DNA from: Skermanella stibiiresistens SB22
Lineage (GTDB): Bacteria > Pseudomonadota > Alphaproteobacteria > Azospirillales > Azospirillaceae
Assembly (NCBI RefSeq): GCF_000576635.1
Contig: NZ_AVFL01000047.1
Span: forward strand, 1-36,975
DNA: 36,975 bases
Direction of reading: 5' to 3'
Shown here: positions 24,397-31,205 of the stretch, in pieces
Position numbering within the stretch: position 1 is the stretch's first letter
Layout: each line of letters starts with the position of its first letter
The notes under the pieces: generated by a model
Told to the model about the DNA's origin: nothing
Databases searched by the model: none
Seen by the model: only the letters and a program-made list of their open reading frames with translations
Position numbers and translations under genes: made by a program

Positions 24397-24917
24397 CAGT
24401 CCACCCACGGCAGCGGCAACCCATCCTCCCGGCCCTGCTCGGCCTGGGCCAAGATCAGGTCGGAGCGGATCTTCTCCAACTGCGCGATGCGCCCCAACAG
24501 GCGGTCGATGCGCGCCATGACGTCCGGCCGGCGCGCGATGACGTCGGTGGACTTGCTCTCGCCAGCCGTCGTTTGCCGCACCTCGCTCAGCACCATGCCC
24601 GCCTTGTTGGTTGGCGAGGCCGGGTCCTCGCCTATGGCGGTGTCCAACTCCATGGCACGTGCCAGCCAGATCTTGCACATGCGGATCTCGGCATCGATGT
24701 CGCCCAGAGGGACGGCGTCCCAGCCGGTGGCCTCGTCCTCGGTCAGGGCCCGGCTGTAGAGGTCGTGCGTGCGGTTTCCCCTGGCTCCCTTCGGCGTCTT
24801 GCCCCCATGCAGTATGCACCGCGTCCTGCCCGCGAGCGGCGGCTTCTGGCAGGGGGTTCCCCGACGGTTCCGGGCTCCACAAAGGCGCCTCGAAGGGGCT
24901 TCCGAAGGATCTTTCAT
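24396..24917 (-). CDS. HGGKT-motif protein with CCCH zinc motif, copy 2
   Basis: A 173-residue protein with an N-terminal Cys13-x9-Cys23-x10-Cys34-x2-His37 motif leading directly into HGGKTPKGARGN. This pattern is known from small proteins in proteobacteria and phage-like regions, and probably binds zinc. The rest is helical: AEIRMCKIWLARAMELD, a linker, then RRPDVMARIDRLLGRIAQLE and KIRSDLILAQAEQG, which looks like a coiled coil for oligomerisation. The ATG at 24917 begins MKDPSEAPSRRLCGARN, aligned with the paralogue; an upstream start would add an unrelated Cys-rich stretch. It lies 111 bases after copy 1 and overlaps the start of the truncated copy 3. Function unknown. Confidence 0.65.
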   Translation of the reverse strand: MKDPSEAPSRRLCGARNRRGTPCQKPPLAGRTRCILHGGKTPKGARGNRTHDLYSRALTEDEATGWDAVPLGDIDAEIRMCKIWLARAMELDTAIGEDPASPTNKAGMVLSEVRQTTAGESKSTDVIARRPDVMARIDRLLGRIAQLEKIRSDLILAQAEQGREDGLPLPWVD

Positions 24918-25028
24918 GGGGTATTTCTCAAATTGGCCGTGGCAGCGGGCGGGACACGGGCATCGGCAGCTTTCCACCACCACGGTGCGTCGACGTCCAG
25001 ATGGTGGCGGCGGCGGCTTGAGGATGGG

Positions 25029-25619
25029 TCATTGGCTCTCCTCCCGGCCGGTTTCCGGTTCCCCCTGATCGATCACGGCGTCCTCGATGGCGTCGAGCGC
25101 GTTCTTGATCCGGCGGGCTTGATCGAGACCGGTGTCACCGTCCGTCCCGGCGATCAGGTCGGCCCTCAGCTTCTCGAGGCTCCCGATCCGGCCGAGCAGG
25201 GTGTTGATCCGCGCCATCACGTCGGGCCGCCTCGAGGTGGTGTCGGCGCTCATCCTCCCACCGTCCAATGACCGTCTGATCTCCGCCAGCTCGAAGCCGG
25301 CAAGGTAGGTGACGTTGTTCGGGTCGATGGCGATCTCGGCCTCCAAGGCGAGGGCGCGCGAGAGCAGGACGCGGCACATGCGCAGCTCGTCGTCGACGCC
25401 GCCGAGTGGCAGGCTGTCCCAGGCGGCCCTCTCCTCGTCGCTGAGATGGGCGGAATACAGTCCGTGCTTGTGGTTGCCGTTCGCCGCCCCGCCGGTCTTG
25501 CCCTTTGGCGTCTTGCCACCGTGAAGCCGACACCGCTCGCGGCCCTTCATCGGCCGAACCTTGCACGGTTCACCCAGTCGGTTCTTCGCTCCACAGAGGC
25601 GTTTTGGCGGCGTGTTCAT
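25029..25619 (-). CDS. HGGKT-motif protein with CCCH zinc motif, copy 1
   Basis: A 196-residue protein, paralogous to the next gene. It begins MNTPPKRLCGAKNRLGEPC and has the same Cys9-x9-Cys19-x10-Cys30-x2-His33 arrangement followed by HGGKTPKGKTGG. A GLYSAHLSDEERAAWDSLPL segment, a LRMCRVLLSRALALEAEI helix and a RRPDVMARINTLLGRIGSLE helix correspond in order to the second copy, so the whole gene was duplicated. The ATG at 25619 aligns with the paralogue start; a TTG at 25631 would add four residues. No catalytic motif is seen. Tandem duplication of a putative zinc-binding, coiled-coil protein suggests a structural or nucleic-acid-binding role, but this is inference. Confidence 0.65.
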   Translation of the reverse strand: MNTPPKRLCGAKNRLGEPCKVRPMKGRERCRLHGGKTPKGKTGGAANGNHKHGLYSAHLSDEERAAWDSLPLGGVDDELRMCRVLLSRALALEAEIAIDPNNVTYLAGFELAEIRRSLDGGRMSADTTSRRPDVMARINTLLGRIGSLEKLRADLIAGTDGDTGLDQARRIKNALDAIEDAVIDQGEPETGREESQ

Positions 25620-25719
25620 GGGGTTGTTCAAAACTGGCTCGGATGGTTTGAAATTCCTGGCGCAAGGAATGTTGACCCAATCAATATGCTATTGCTCATT
25701 AAAAATAGAAAGACAATCC

Positions 25720-26358
25720 TTAGGGCCGTGCTGCACCACCCGGATTGGCAAGTGACCAGAGCTTGGCCTCATGCTCCTCGATCGCCCAATCCCAAGTACG
25801 GATGCGTATCCCTGCTCGGTCGTAGAGGTACAGGTCGCGAATGCGTGAAGTCTGGTCGAACAGCGCGCGGGCGTCAGCCTCGCTCACTTGTAACTGTCTG
25901 CTCGGTTTGACAAGTCTGTCATCCCGCCCGATCAGGATGCCAGCGGGAATGACCGTCGAATAGGCATCGAGACCGTAACGGTTGCGGAAAGCTCGCATAT
26001 CGCTAAAATCCGAGGCGTAGTGCAGGAGTTGATTTTCAGCCTTAATGAGTTCCTTTGTCGGCCGAAGCCGGTTCCGATTATTGTCAAATTCATAAAGATA
26101 GCACTGCGGCGCTTTCACCTCCCAGACATATGCTGTGATTTTGAAAGAACTTCTCGATACCATGATCCGTGCCGAAACTGTGAAATCCGACTCGCCAAAC
26201 CTATTGGCTTCTTCCCGCCCGGTCATGACGACATCCCGATATGTCTCAAGACAGAGTGCGTCAGCTATCTCTGCGAGATAGGGCTGGCATTCTCGCTCCG
26301 TTTGCCGGGAGTTATCGTAAACGAGGTGGCGTAGGGGACTCAGCGGCTGGCTGGTCAT
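25720..26358 (-). CDS. Shedu-like (DUF4263-type) PD-(D/E)XK nuclease
   Basis: A 212-residue protein with a PD-(D/E)XK-like core: Asp58 in GESDFTVSARI, then YVWEVKAP with Glu80 and Lys82, and after a NRNRLRPTKEL loop the helix IKAENQLLHY with Gln110. A strand PAGILIGRDD follows at about 138-147. The D...ExK...Q order, the R-x-TKELxKAExQLLxY segment and the late ILIGR strand resemble the DUF4263 domain of Shedu (SduA) anti-phage proteins, but this protein is shorter and lacks the usual long N-terminal sensing region. Its ATG overlaps the stop of the upstream gene by four bases (ATGA), so the two products are made together, and the sensing or control role may sit in that partner. Nuclease activity is inferred. 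Confidence 0.6.
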   Translation of the reverse strand: MTSQPLSPLRHLVYDNSRQTERECQPYLAEIADALCLETYRDVVMTGREEANRFGESDFTVSARIMVSRSSFKITAYVWEVKAPQCYLYEFDNNRNRLRPTKELIKAENQLLHYASDFSDMRAFRNRYGLDAYSTVIPAGILIGRDDRLVKPSRQLQVSEADARALFDQTSRIRDLYLYDRAGIRIRTWDWAIEEHEAKLWSLANPGGAARP

Positions 26359-26948
26359 AGAGATTGGGTTGTTTTAGCATAATGCTCCGCCGCCAAGCGG
26401 GACGCGAAGACGTGCTGAGTTGCAAGATCGTCCATGTCGCGCACCGCGTCGAACATCAAAAATCTCTCGCCAAAGCGGATCATCAGGAGCAGGTGTGTCG
26501 GATACTCCAACACCTCTCCGCCCGGCAAGCTGGTACGGATACTCATGCGTTCAAGAGTGAAGCTGCAATCGGGGAAAAGGTGGAAGATAACGCCCCCCTC
26601 GATCGTATTGCCATTAGGATGAGCGATCATGTACTGGTTCTGGTGGAGCATCTCGTAACCATGATGACCTGTGGTTTCCGAGACGCCGTCCAGCGTGTAG
26701 AGGTTTGGGTAAGGGGTGCCGTAACGATCGATCCTCTCTCGGACCATACCCTCCTCTCTGCCGGGATACAGCGACAGAACAGCGATATGCTGATCGACAT
26801 GAACGAGTATCCGGGGGTCGTCGTACAGTCCTTCAGCAATGCGGTCGAGCATGTCGGGCGCGGTAAACAGGCGCCTACGGGCTACATCACGCAACCCTTG
26901 CGTGATACGTGGAATGTCAGGCCTAAGATCAATGGCATCATCCAACAT
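26355..26948 (-). CDS. Hypothetical protein, coupled partner of the Shedu-like nuclease
   Basis: A 197-residue protein I do not recognise. It looks soluble and mixed alpha/beta: an N-terminal helical part (QGLRDVARRRLFTAPDMLD), then strands ILVHVDQHIAVLSLYPGR, a Tyr/His/Asn-rich middle (ETTGHHGYEMLHQNQYM), a strand pair around GGVIFHLFPDCSFTLERMS and a C-terminal helix. There is no transmembrane segment. Its last codon overlaps the nuclease start (ATGA). The ATG at 26948 has only a weak ribosome-binding site (GGGAA), and internal ATGs such as that at residue 33 are possible. Strict coupling with a nuclease is the layout of toxin-antitoxin or two-gene defence modules; the role here is inference. 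Confidence 0.6.
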   Translation of the reverse strand: MLDDAIDLRPDIPRITQGLRDVARRRLFTAPDMLDRIAEGLYDDPRILVHVDQHIAVLSLYPGREEGMVRERIDRYGTPYPNLYTLDGVSETTGHHGYEMLHQNQYMIAHPNGNTIEGGVIFHLFPDCSFTLERMSIRTSLPGGEVLEYPTHLLLMIRFGERFLMFDAVRDMDDLATQHVFASRLAAEHYAKTTQSL

Positions 26949-27123
26949 GGCAGCACTGTTCCCGGTAAAATCTGCCCCTGATCCAGTTTACATGGCAGTA
27001 GGGATCCCGCAAGACATCCTGGTTAGAAATGATCCGCGCATTCCAGTCCCGGTGTTCGTTGCTGACACGCAGCGGAGCCAGAAGTTGTTGGTCAACTCCG
27101 ACGTTGTGGAGCGCCGGACCTGA
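26947..27123 (+). CDS. Possible small protein, divergent from the nuclease pair
   Basis: A 58-codon frame from an ATG that overlaps, on the other strand, the start of the 26355-26948 gene. It encodes a protein-like chain with SAPDPVYMAVGIPQDILVRN and IPVPVFVADTQRSQKLL segments and ends in TGA at 27121-27123. There is no ribosome-binding site, and overlapping divergent starts are unlikely to be both used. It may be a remnant of an older gene or chance. No family recognised. Confidence 0.25.
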   Translation: MAALFPVKSAPDPVYMAVGIPQDILVRNDPRIPVPVFVADTQRSQKLLVNSDVVERRT

Positions 27124-27446
27124 GTGACATTGGAATGGAGTGGAAGATCAGTCATCTCAAACAGAAATTATGAAACCCTATGGAAAGAAAAGTATTATTA
27201 AAACAAATGTGTAAACACGTACGTAGCTGCATAAGCATTATCAGAGAATATATTTTCTAGGTAAGCCATTTTTTATTTTATTTCATGGAGGTCTCTGTGG
27301 TATGTGTTCTGAGCCAAGGGGGTGGATCTTGGCAGTCGTCGTTCGCCAGACCAACGACAAGTGCTTACGCGCTGGAACCCCGTGGAGGCATCACCCTCTG
27401 CGGGATTTCCGCTTGAAGTGGTGCGTATTTGCCCGCTCAACGCCAT
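27124..27446. other. AT-rich intergenic region, no gene seen
   Basis: 27150-27300 is strikingly AT-rich for this window (GAAAAGTATTATTAAAACAAA; ATTATCAGAGAATATATTTT; CCATTTTTTATTTTATTTCA). It contains no frame with a ribosome-binding site. On the minus strand it could carry the promoter of the Shedu-like operon. The composition suggests acquired DNA at the edge of that operon. Confidence 0.4.
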
Positions 27447-27824
27447 TCAGCCGCACTTGCCTTTGCTCAGATCAGTGATCCGCCGCCTCAGTTCGTCCAT
27501 CGACATGCTTGGAAGCTTGGTCGCCGTGGCCTGTGCCAACCGCTGGCGAGCGGATGCCAAGCCGCCAATGGCCGCCTGGGCGTCCGCGAGCTGCTTGCCG
27601 TTGTCCGGCAGCGGCACCTTCGGGATGTCGTCACGGGTGATCAGGGGCGGGGTATGGCCTCCACCGGCCGAGCCCTCGGGGAGGCTGGTGTCGCCATCCC
27701 AGCCACGGGCGCCGGTGACGCCGGCGTTGTTGTTCGAGATCTCGTTGCCACGGCTGGCTATGCTGGTGATCCGATGGATGTTGCGATGGCCGTAGTCATA
27801 GCCTATCGCCCCGCGCTTCAGTCC
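27447..27824 (-). pseudogene. 3' gene remnant without start (ITSIASRGNEISNNNAG...)
   Basis: The minus strand is open for 125 codons between a TGA at 27825-27827 and the TGA at 27447-27449, with no ATG and no credible alternative start in the first half. The product is convincingly protein-like: GYDYGHRNIHRITSIASRGN, a Gly/Asn-rich linker, ITRDDIPKVPLPDNGKQLAD, AQAAIGGLASARQRLAQATA and MSMDELRRRITDLSKGKCG. It is the C-terminal part of a larger protein whose 5' portion is absent. I do not recognise the family. It partly overlaps the gene-end remnant at 27818-27904. Confidence 0.4.
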
Positions 27825-27904
27825 TCATTCACCTGGAAGTAGCATTCCGGAAAAGACCAGCCGGCGCTTCCCCACTCTGCGAACAGACTCTTAAACCACT
27901 GATT
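27818..27904 (-). pseudogene. Gene-end remnant (KSLFAEWGSAGW...CYFQVNED), copy 2
   Basis: About 28 open codons between a TGA at 27905-27907 and a TGA at 27818-27820 encode NQWFKSLFAEWGSAGW followed by FPECYFQVNED. The terminal block matches the remnant at 15231-15262 at both DNA and protein level. Two decayed copies of one gene end, 12.6 kb apart, suggest a once-duplicated gene family in this region. The family is not recognised. Confidence 0.35.
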
Positions 27905-28014
27905 TCACCTTCCCATACTTCGCAAGGGGCCCTTTGTTTCGATACGCGGGAACCAGCTTGAAACTGGCCTGAAACGTACGCATCATCCATGTTAATGATT
28001 TTTGGAGGCGTGCG

Positions 28015-28698
28015 ATGACGTGGCGCTACCAGACCCACAGCAGCGGCAACAAAGACGCTTCAACGCGCAGCGTCGTCGCCAGCACGGCCGCTACCGGCGC
28101 TATGATCGGCGCGTTCGGCGGGCCGGTTGGCGCGGCCCTTGGGGCCGGGATCGGCGGCCTTGTGGGGTGGTTCGCCAAAACGTCATCCTCAACGCCAACT
28201 TCTGCTCCCACGCCTGCTCCGACGCCGGTCGTTGTCCTCCCACCGTTCAAACATGTCTCGGTCAACAACCTCGACTCGCTGCGCAAGCTGCATGATGACC
28301 TCTGGTCCGGCGCCATTCATCCACGCGCTTGTGCTGTGCAGGTAACCGGCCCCATGGCTCAGACCGTGAGCAAAGCCTACAACGCACTCTACAAGGTGCG
28401 TGGGCTGCGGCGTCGTGGAGAGATGGTCGCCATAGCGGCCAGCATCGAGGCGACAGCAAAATCCATCGATGGATTTATCAAGCCGTCCGCGTCCAACCTC
28501 GTCGCCCCCTTGACGTTTATCGCGAAGGAGCTCGGCGACAGCTACTATCAGGAAGACCATTTCACCGCCGCTCTGTGCCTACCATGCGCCGACATCGTCT
28601 GTTCGATTCTTGTTGCCGGCCTGCACCTCGCGCATAACGATGGTGATGTGGTCATGCTAACGGCTGAGGGTCGCAGGAGTTTGCCACCACATCCCTGA
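28015..28698 (+). CDS. Hypothetical protein with glycine-zipper membrane segment
   Basis: A 227-residue protein. Residues 26-54 (TGAMIGAFGGPVGAALGAGI...GLVGWF) form a glycine-zipper membrane segment of the kind that inserts in membranes or packs as helix pairs. A Thr/Pro/Ala linker (SSSTPTSAPTPAPTP) separates it from a helical C-terminal domain with three Cys residues (ACAVQ; ALCLPCADIVC) and a HFTAALCLPCAD segment. No family is recognised. The start is well supported by GGAGG 10 bases before the ATG. Glycine-zipper proteins occur among toxins and outer-membrane stress proteins; which of these applies cannot be told. Confidence 0.65.
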   Translation: MTWRYQTHSSGNKDASTRSVVASTAATGAMIGAFGGPVGAALGAGIGGLVGWFAKTSSSTPTSAPTPAPTPVVVLPPFKHVSVNNLDSLRKLHDDLWSGAIHPRACAVQVTGPMAQTVSKAYNALYKVRGLRRRGEMVAIAASIEATAKSIDGFIKPSASNLVAPLTFIAKELGDSYYQEDHFTAALCLPCADIVCSILVAGLHLAHNDGDVVMLTAEGRRSLPPHP

Positions 28699-28793
28699 CC
28701 CATTTGCCCAAAACCGTTCCTAAATTCGTAACGTTTTCTTAGCTTTTCCGACTTATTGTTTGCACGCTCCCCTTCGCGAACAAGGTCGAAAAC

Positions 28794-29036
28794 GTGTGCG
28801 CCGCCATCCCCGAAGAACCTGACGCCGAACTGCGTCGGGCCGTTTGCCTGTCCCACGACATCTCATACGCGTTCAACCTGCCCCTTTACGACGCTTGGTT
28901 CGCCGCTCGCGCCGTCGCGCTGGAGATGCGCCCCGATCTGGACGAGACGGAGATCGGCGGACGCGTGGCGATGATCATCGCGTGGAAGGAAGCCCAAGAC
29001 GATCTTTCCCTGTCGTGGAAGGGCATCGCCGCCTGA
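28794..29036 (+). CDS. Small acidic hypothetical protein
   Basis: An 80-residue, mostly helical protein (AELRRAVCLSHDISYAFNLP; AWFAARAVALEMRPDLDETE; IGGRVAMIIAWKEAQDDL). There is no signal peptide, membrane segment or known domain. The start is a GTG with an AAGG-type site upstream. It converges on the minus-strand gene at 29082 across a strong hairpin. Its periodic helices and acidic character would fit a small regulatory or inhibitor protein, but nothing specific is visible. Confidence 0.55.
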   Translation: MCAAIPEEPDAELRRAVCLSHDISYAFNLPLYDAWFAARAVALEMRPDLDETEIGGRVAMIIAWKEAQDDLSLSWKGIAA

Positions 29037-29047
29037 GAGTGGTGGTC

Positions 29048-29092
29048 TTCTTGGGGGTATCAGGACCTCATTTGGAGGAGGTCACCCAAGAA
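29048..29092. terminator. Bidirectional terminator-like hairpin between convergent genes
   Basis: TTCTTGGG at 29048-29055 pairs with CCCAAGAA at 29085-29092, and inside it GACCTC pairs with GAGGTC, giving a nested stem of two blocks. It lies between the stops of the convergent genes at 28794-29036 and 29082-29285, overlapping the end of the latter. There is no long U-tract on either side, so its efficiency as an intrinsic terminator is uncertain. Confidence 0.5.
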
Positions 29093-29285
29093 TGTCCTCG
29101 TCCTTGACGCGCAGATCCATGAGCCGGCCCACCTGTCCATCCCGGATCGCGGCTCGCTGGATCCGCGCGACGCGTTGCAACATCCGTGCCGCTTGGGCGT
29201 GGTTTCCTCCGGCATGCAGCCATGACACCTTGGCGAACATGATCAGACCATTCAGGTGCGCGGTCAGGAGGAGGTTGGGTTCCAT
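29082..29285 (-). CDS. Small hypothetical protein, paralogue of the 29348-29554 product
   Basis: A 67-residue helical protein. It aligns end to end with the next upstream gene: LNGLIMFAKVSWLHAGG corresponds to LNGVIMLAEVSWRSPSG, NHAQAARMLQRVARIQR to EYAHAARVFRLVGRMHG, and VKDEDILG to ITHKDILG. The two are therefore a tandem duplication. The ATG has an AGGTG motif somewhat upstream. No known family; the size, helices and conserved terminal (D/K)DILG tag suggest a small adaptor or regulator. Confidence 0.6.
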   Translation of the reverse strand: MEPNLLLTAHLNGLIMFAKVSWLHAGGNHAQAARMLQRVARIQRAAIRDGQVGRLMDLRVKDEDILG

Positions 29286-29347
29286 TCCAATCCAACACCT
29301 GGGGCGGTCAAGAGTCCGGGGCGTTCAGAGGGTGATGCTGGAAAGCG

Positions 29348-29554
29348 TCATCCGAGGATGTCTTTGTGGGTGATCCTCGGATCCACGTCGTATCCCGCCC
29401 GGCGCGCCACGGCCGCCAGTCCATGCATCCGCCCGACAAGTCGGAACACGCGAGCCGCATGAGCGTATTCGCCCGATGGCGAGCGCCAAGACACCTCGGC
29501 CAGCATGATCACGCCGTTCAACTGGTCGGCCAGTGATGAGTGATCCTGTGCCAT
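29348..29554 (-). CDS. Small hypothetical protein, paralogue, with IS inserted just upstream
   Basis: A 68-residue protein, paralogous over its full length to the 29082-29285 product and ending in ITHKDILG. The start codon is only five bases from the end of the IS427-type element (29560), so any native ribosome-binding site or promoter beyond that point has been displaced by 853 bp. In the pre-insertion sequence a perfect FNR/FixK box would lie 43 bases before this ATG. Expression now depends on sequence supplied by the IS end. Function unknown. Confidence 0.6.
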   Translation of the reverse strand: MAQDHSSLADQLNGVIMLAEVSWRSPSGEYAHAARVFRLVGRMHGLAAVARRAGYDVDPRITHKDILG

Positions 29555-29599
29555 GATTAGGCCCTGTTATGGCTTGATCACTATGCCTATCTATCAGGG

Positions 29600-30022
29600 A
29601 TGTCAGAGAAAAGCAGACTTGTTGTGTTGAACGACGATCAATGGGCGGTGCTGGGACCCTTGATCGATGAGTGCCGGCCTCGGGGCAAAACGGAGCCTGT
29701 CGCTCTGCGCGAGACGGTTGAGGCGATTGTCTGGCGGCATCAAAACGGTGCGAAATGGCGTAGCGTGCCGCCGGATCTGGTGCCTTGGTGGCGGGCGGCG
29801 CAGACCTTCATCCGCTGGAGCCATTTGGGCGTTTGGGAACGGCTTCTCGAACGGGCACAGGAGCGCGGCGTGGACCTGGGCATGGCTTTTCTCGATGGCA
29901 CCTCAATCAGGGCGCACCACAAGGCGGCGGGGGCACCCAAAAAAGGGGATCTGGAGCACAGCGCGATGTGCGTGAAGCGCTTGGCCGCTCTCGCGGCGGC
30001 TATGGCACCAAGGCGTGTGTGA
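29600..30022 (+). CDS. IS427-type transposase, orfA
   Basis: The 140-residue 0-frame product covers the N-terminal region of the IS5-family transposase: LNDDQWAVLGPLIDECRP, RETVEAIVWRHQNGAKWRS and FIRWSHLGVWERLLERAQER, then the first catalytic Asp in LGMAFLDGTSIRAHHKAAG. At 29939-29948 it passes the slippery run AAAAAAGGGG and then continues out of register to a stop. Only the product shifted by -1 at this run has the complete catalytic domain; the unshifted product may act as a regulator of transposition, as in related elements. Confidence 0.85.
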   Translation: MSEKSRLVVLNDDQWAVLGPLIDECRPRGKTEPVALRETVEAIVWRHQNGAKWRSVPPDLVPWWRAAQTFIRWSHLGVWERLLERAQERGVDLGMAFLDGTSIRAHHKAAGAPKKGDLEHSAMCVKRLAALAAAMAPRRV

Positions 30023-30405
30023 TCACCGACGGCGCCGGCCGGGCGATAAGCTTCGCCCTGGCGCCGGGCCAGGCTCACGAGTTGCCGCTGGCCTCCGATC
30101 TGGTCGATTGCCTACCCGATATCCCAGGCTGGGTCGTTGGCGACAAAGGCTATGCCTCACACGCGTTTCGCCAGTTCATCTGGGATCAGGGCGCCCGACC
30201 GGCGATCCCGGCCAAGAAGAAGGAAGCGCCCGTCGCGTGCCCGGCCTGGATCCACAACAATCGCAACCGTGTCGAGCGTCTGTGGGCGCGCCTCAAGGAG
30301 TGGCGCGCCGTCGCAACCCGCTACGAGAAAACCGCAGCCTCTTTCATGGGCGTCCTTTGCCTCGCCGCCGTCTTCGACTGGATCAAGCCAAGCTCTAAGC
30401 TATAA
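29940..30405 (+). CDS. IS427-type transposase, orfB (C-terminal part made by -1 frameshift)
   Basis: This frame follows the A6G4 run in the -1 register and reads REALGRSRGGYGTKACVIT, then FALAPGQAHELPLASDLVD, WVVGDKGYASHAFRQFIWD with the second Asp, and NRNRVERLWARLKEWRAVAT with the catalytic Glu, ending FDWIKPSSKL. It has no start codon or ribosome-binding site near the run, so it is expected only as an orfA-orfB fusion of about 268 residues. The listed start is the slippage site. The fused protein contains the full DDE set. Confidence 0.82.
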
Positions 30406-30452
30406 CAGGGCCTAAAGCGTAGTCCAAACACGGAAACATCCGCGAACGGAAA

Positions 30453-30466
30453 TTGATCCGGATCAA
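30453..30466. promoter_or_regulatory. Perfect FNR/FixK box TTGATCCGGATCAA
   Basis: TTGAT-N4-ATCAA is the exact consensus of FNR, ANR and FixK binding sites, and here the whole 14 bases are palindromic. It lies outside coding sequence, 41 bases beyond the IS element. Taking out the IS and one copy of its target duplication puts its near edge 43 bases upstream of the small gene at 29348-29554, a normal activator distance. The PAS gene at 30573 converges on it, so it does not serve that gene. It implies oxygen control of the ancestral transcript. Confidence 0.6.
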
Positions 30467-30572
30467 CCAGGGCACTTGGACGAAGGCGACCGTCGCGTCG
30501 CGGCCCGGGTGACGATCTCCACCGTCCGCTCCCAGGTGACGCGTTCCACCGGCGAGGCCGGCGGGACGAGGT

Positions 30573-31130
30573 TCAACAATCGCTCCAGGCGGGCGCGTTC
30601 ATCGGAGACGGCTTGCCTGGCAAGTGACCGTGTGGGCTCCGATAGGCGACGAAGGTTAGGATCATGTCGACGCTCCCACCGTCGTTGGACAGTGGGAGGT
30701 GGACGCCGGAGACGCCTCGGACCGTGTCGTCGCCACCCCGGTAGGATGGCGCCGTCAGCCTGGGCGCCCGTGTTTCGATGACCTCCAGCCTATCGGTCCA
30801 GAGCGGGCCACCGCGTTCGATATGGCTCAACTCCGACAGGCGCGCGCCGGTGTAATCCCGCCGAGCGCGGGCGACCACTCCCGTCCTGATCAGCCGGTAC
30901 CGGAAGTCCGGCGGATCGCGCGGGACGTCGACCAGGATGATCCAGGGCAGCAGGCTTGGGATCTCCAGGATGGGATCGAGGTCGCGCCGCGCGGGCATGC
31001 TCCGACCGCCAAGCTTGCCTTCTCAATAGGCCAGCCCGTCGCGCGCGAGCTCCGGAACCTCGGAGGGCCTGTGCCGCAGCCCCAGGATGTCGTTGGGCGT
31101 TCGGCCGCTCCTGGATTCCGCGTCATCCAC
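30573..31130 (-). pseudogene. PAS_5-type protein, interrupted by one nonsense codon
   Basis: A GTG at 31130 with a GGGGAG ribosome-binding site opens a frame DDAESRSGRTPNDILGLRH and HRPSEVPELARDGLAY, stopped by TGA at 31023-31025, and continuing in frame as EGKLGGRSMPARRDLDPILE. The family has Trp at this place (Y-W-x-x-K...G-x-x-MPARRDLDP), so TGG to TGA is the likely change. The rest is a PAS_5-like domain: LPWIILVDVPRDPPDFRYRL, RRDYTGARLSEL and VHLPLSNDGGSVDMILTFV. Full length would be 185 codons. Proteins of this type are small sensory or regulatory PAS proteins common in Rhodospirillales. Re-initiation at the ATG at 30998 could still give the 141-residue PAS core. Confidence 0.7.
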
Positions 31131-31205
31131 GGACGGCTCCCCACCGACGAGTCCGCCACCGCGGACGGATCCGTGTCGGGGTGGTGGCGCTTCCAAAAGT
31201 TGACA

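Larger units (their letters stand above)
29560..30412 (+). mobile_element. Intact IS5-family (IS427-type) element with inverted repeats and TA target duplication
   Basis: The ends read GGCCCTGTTATGGCTT at 29560 and, on the other strand, GGCCCTGTTATAGCTT ending at 30412: 16-base inverted repeats with one mismatch. TA at 29558-29559 and TA at 30413-30414 are the target duplication. The 853-bp element carries the two overlapping transposase frames. All parts are present, so it appears functional and recently inserted. It interrupts the upstream region of the small gene at 29348-29554. Confidence 0.88.
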
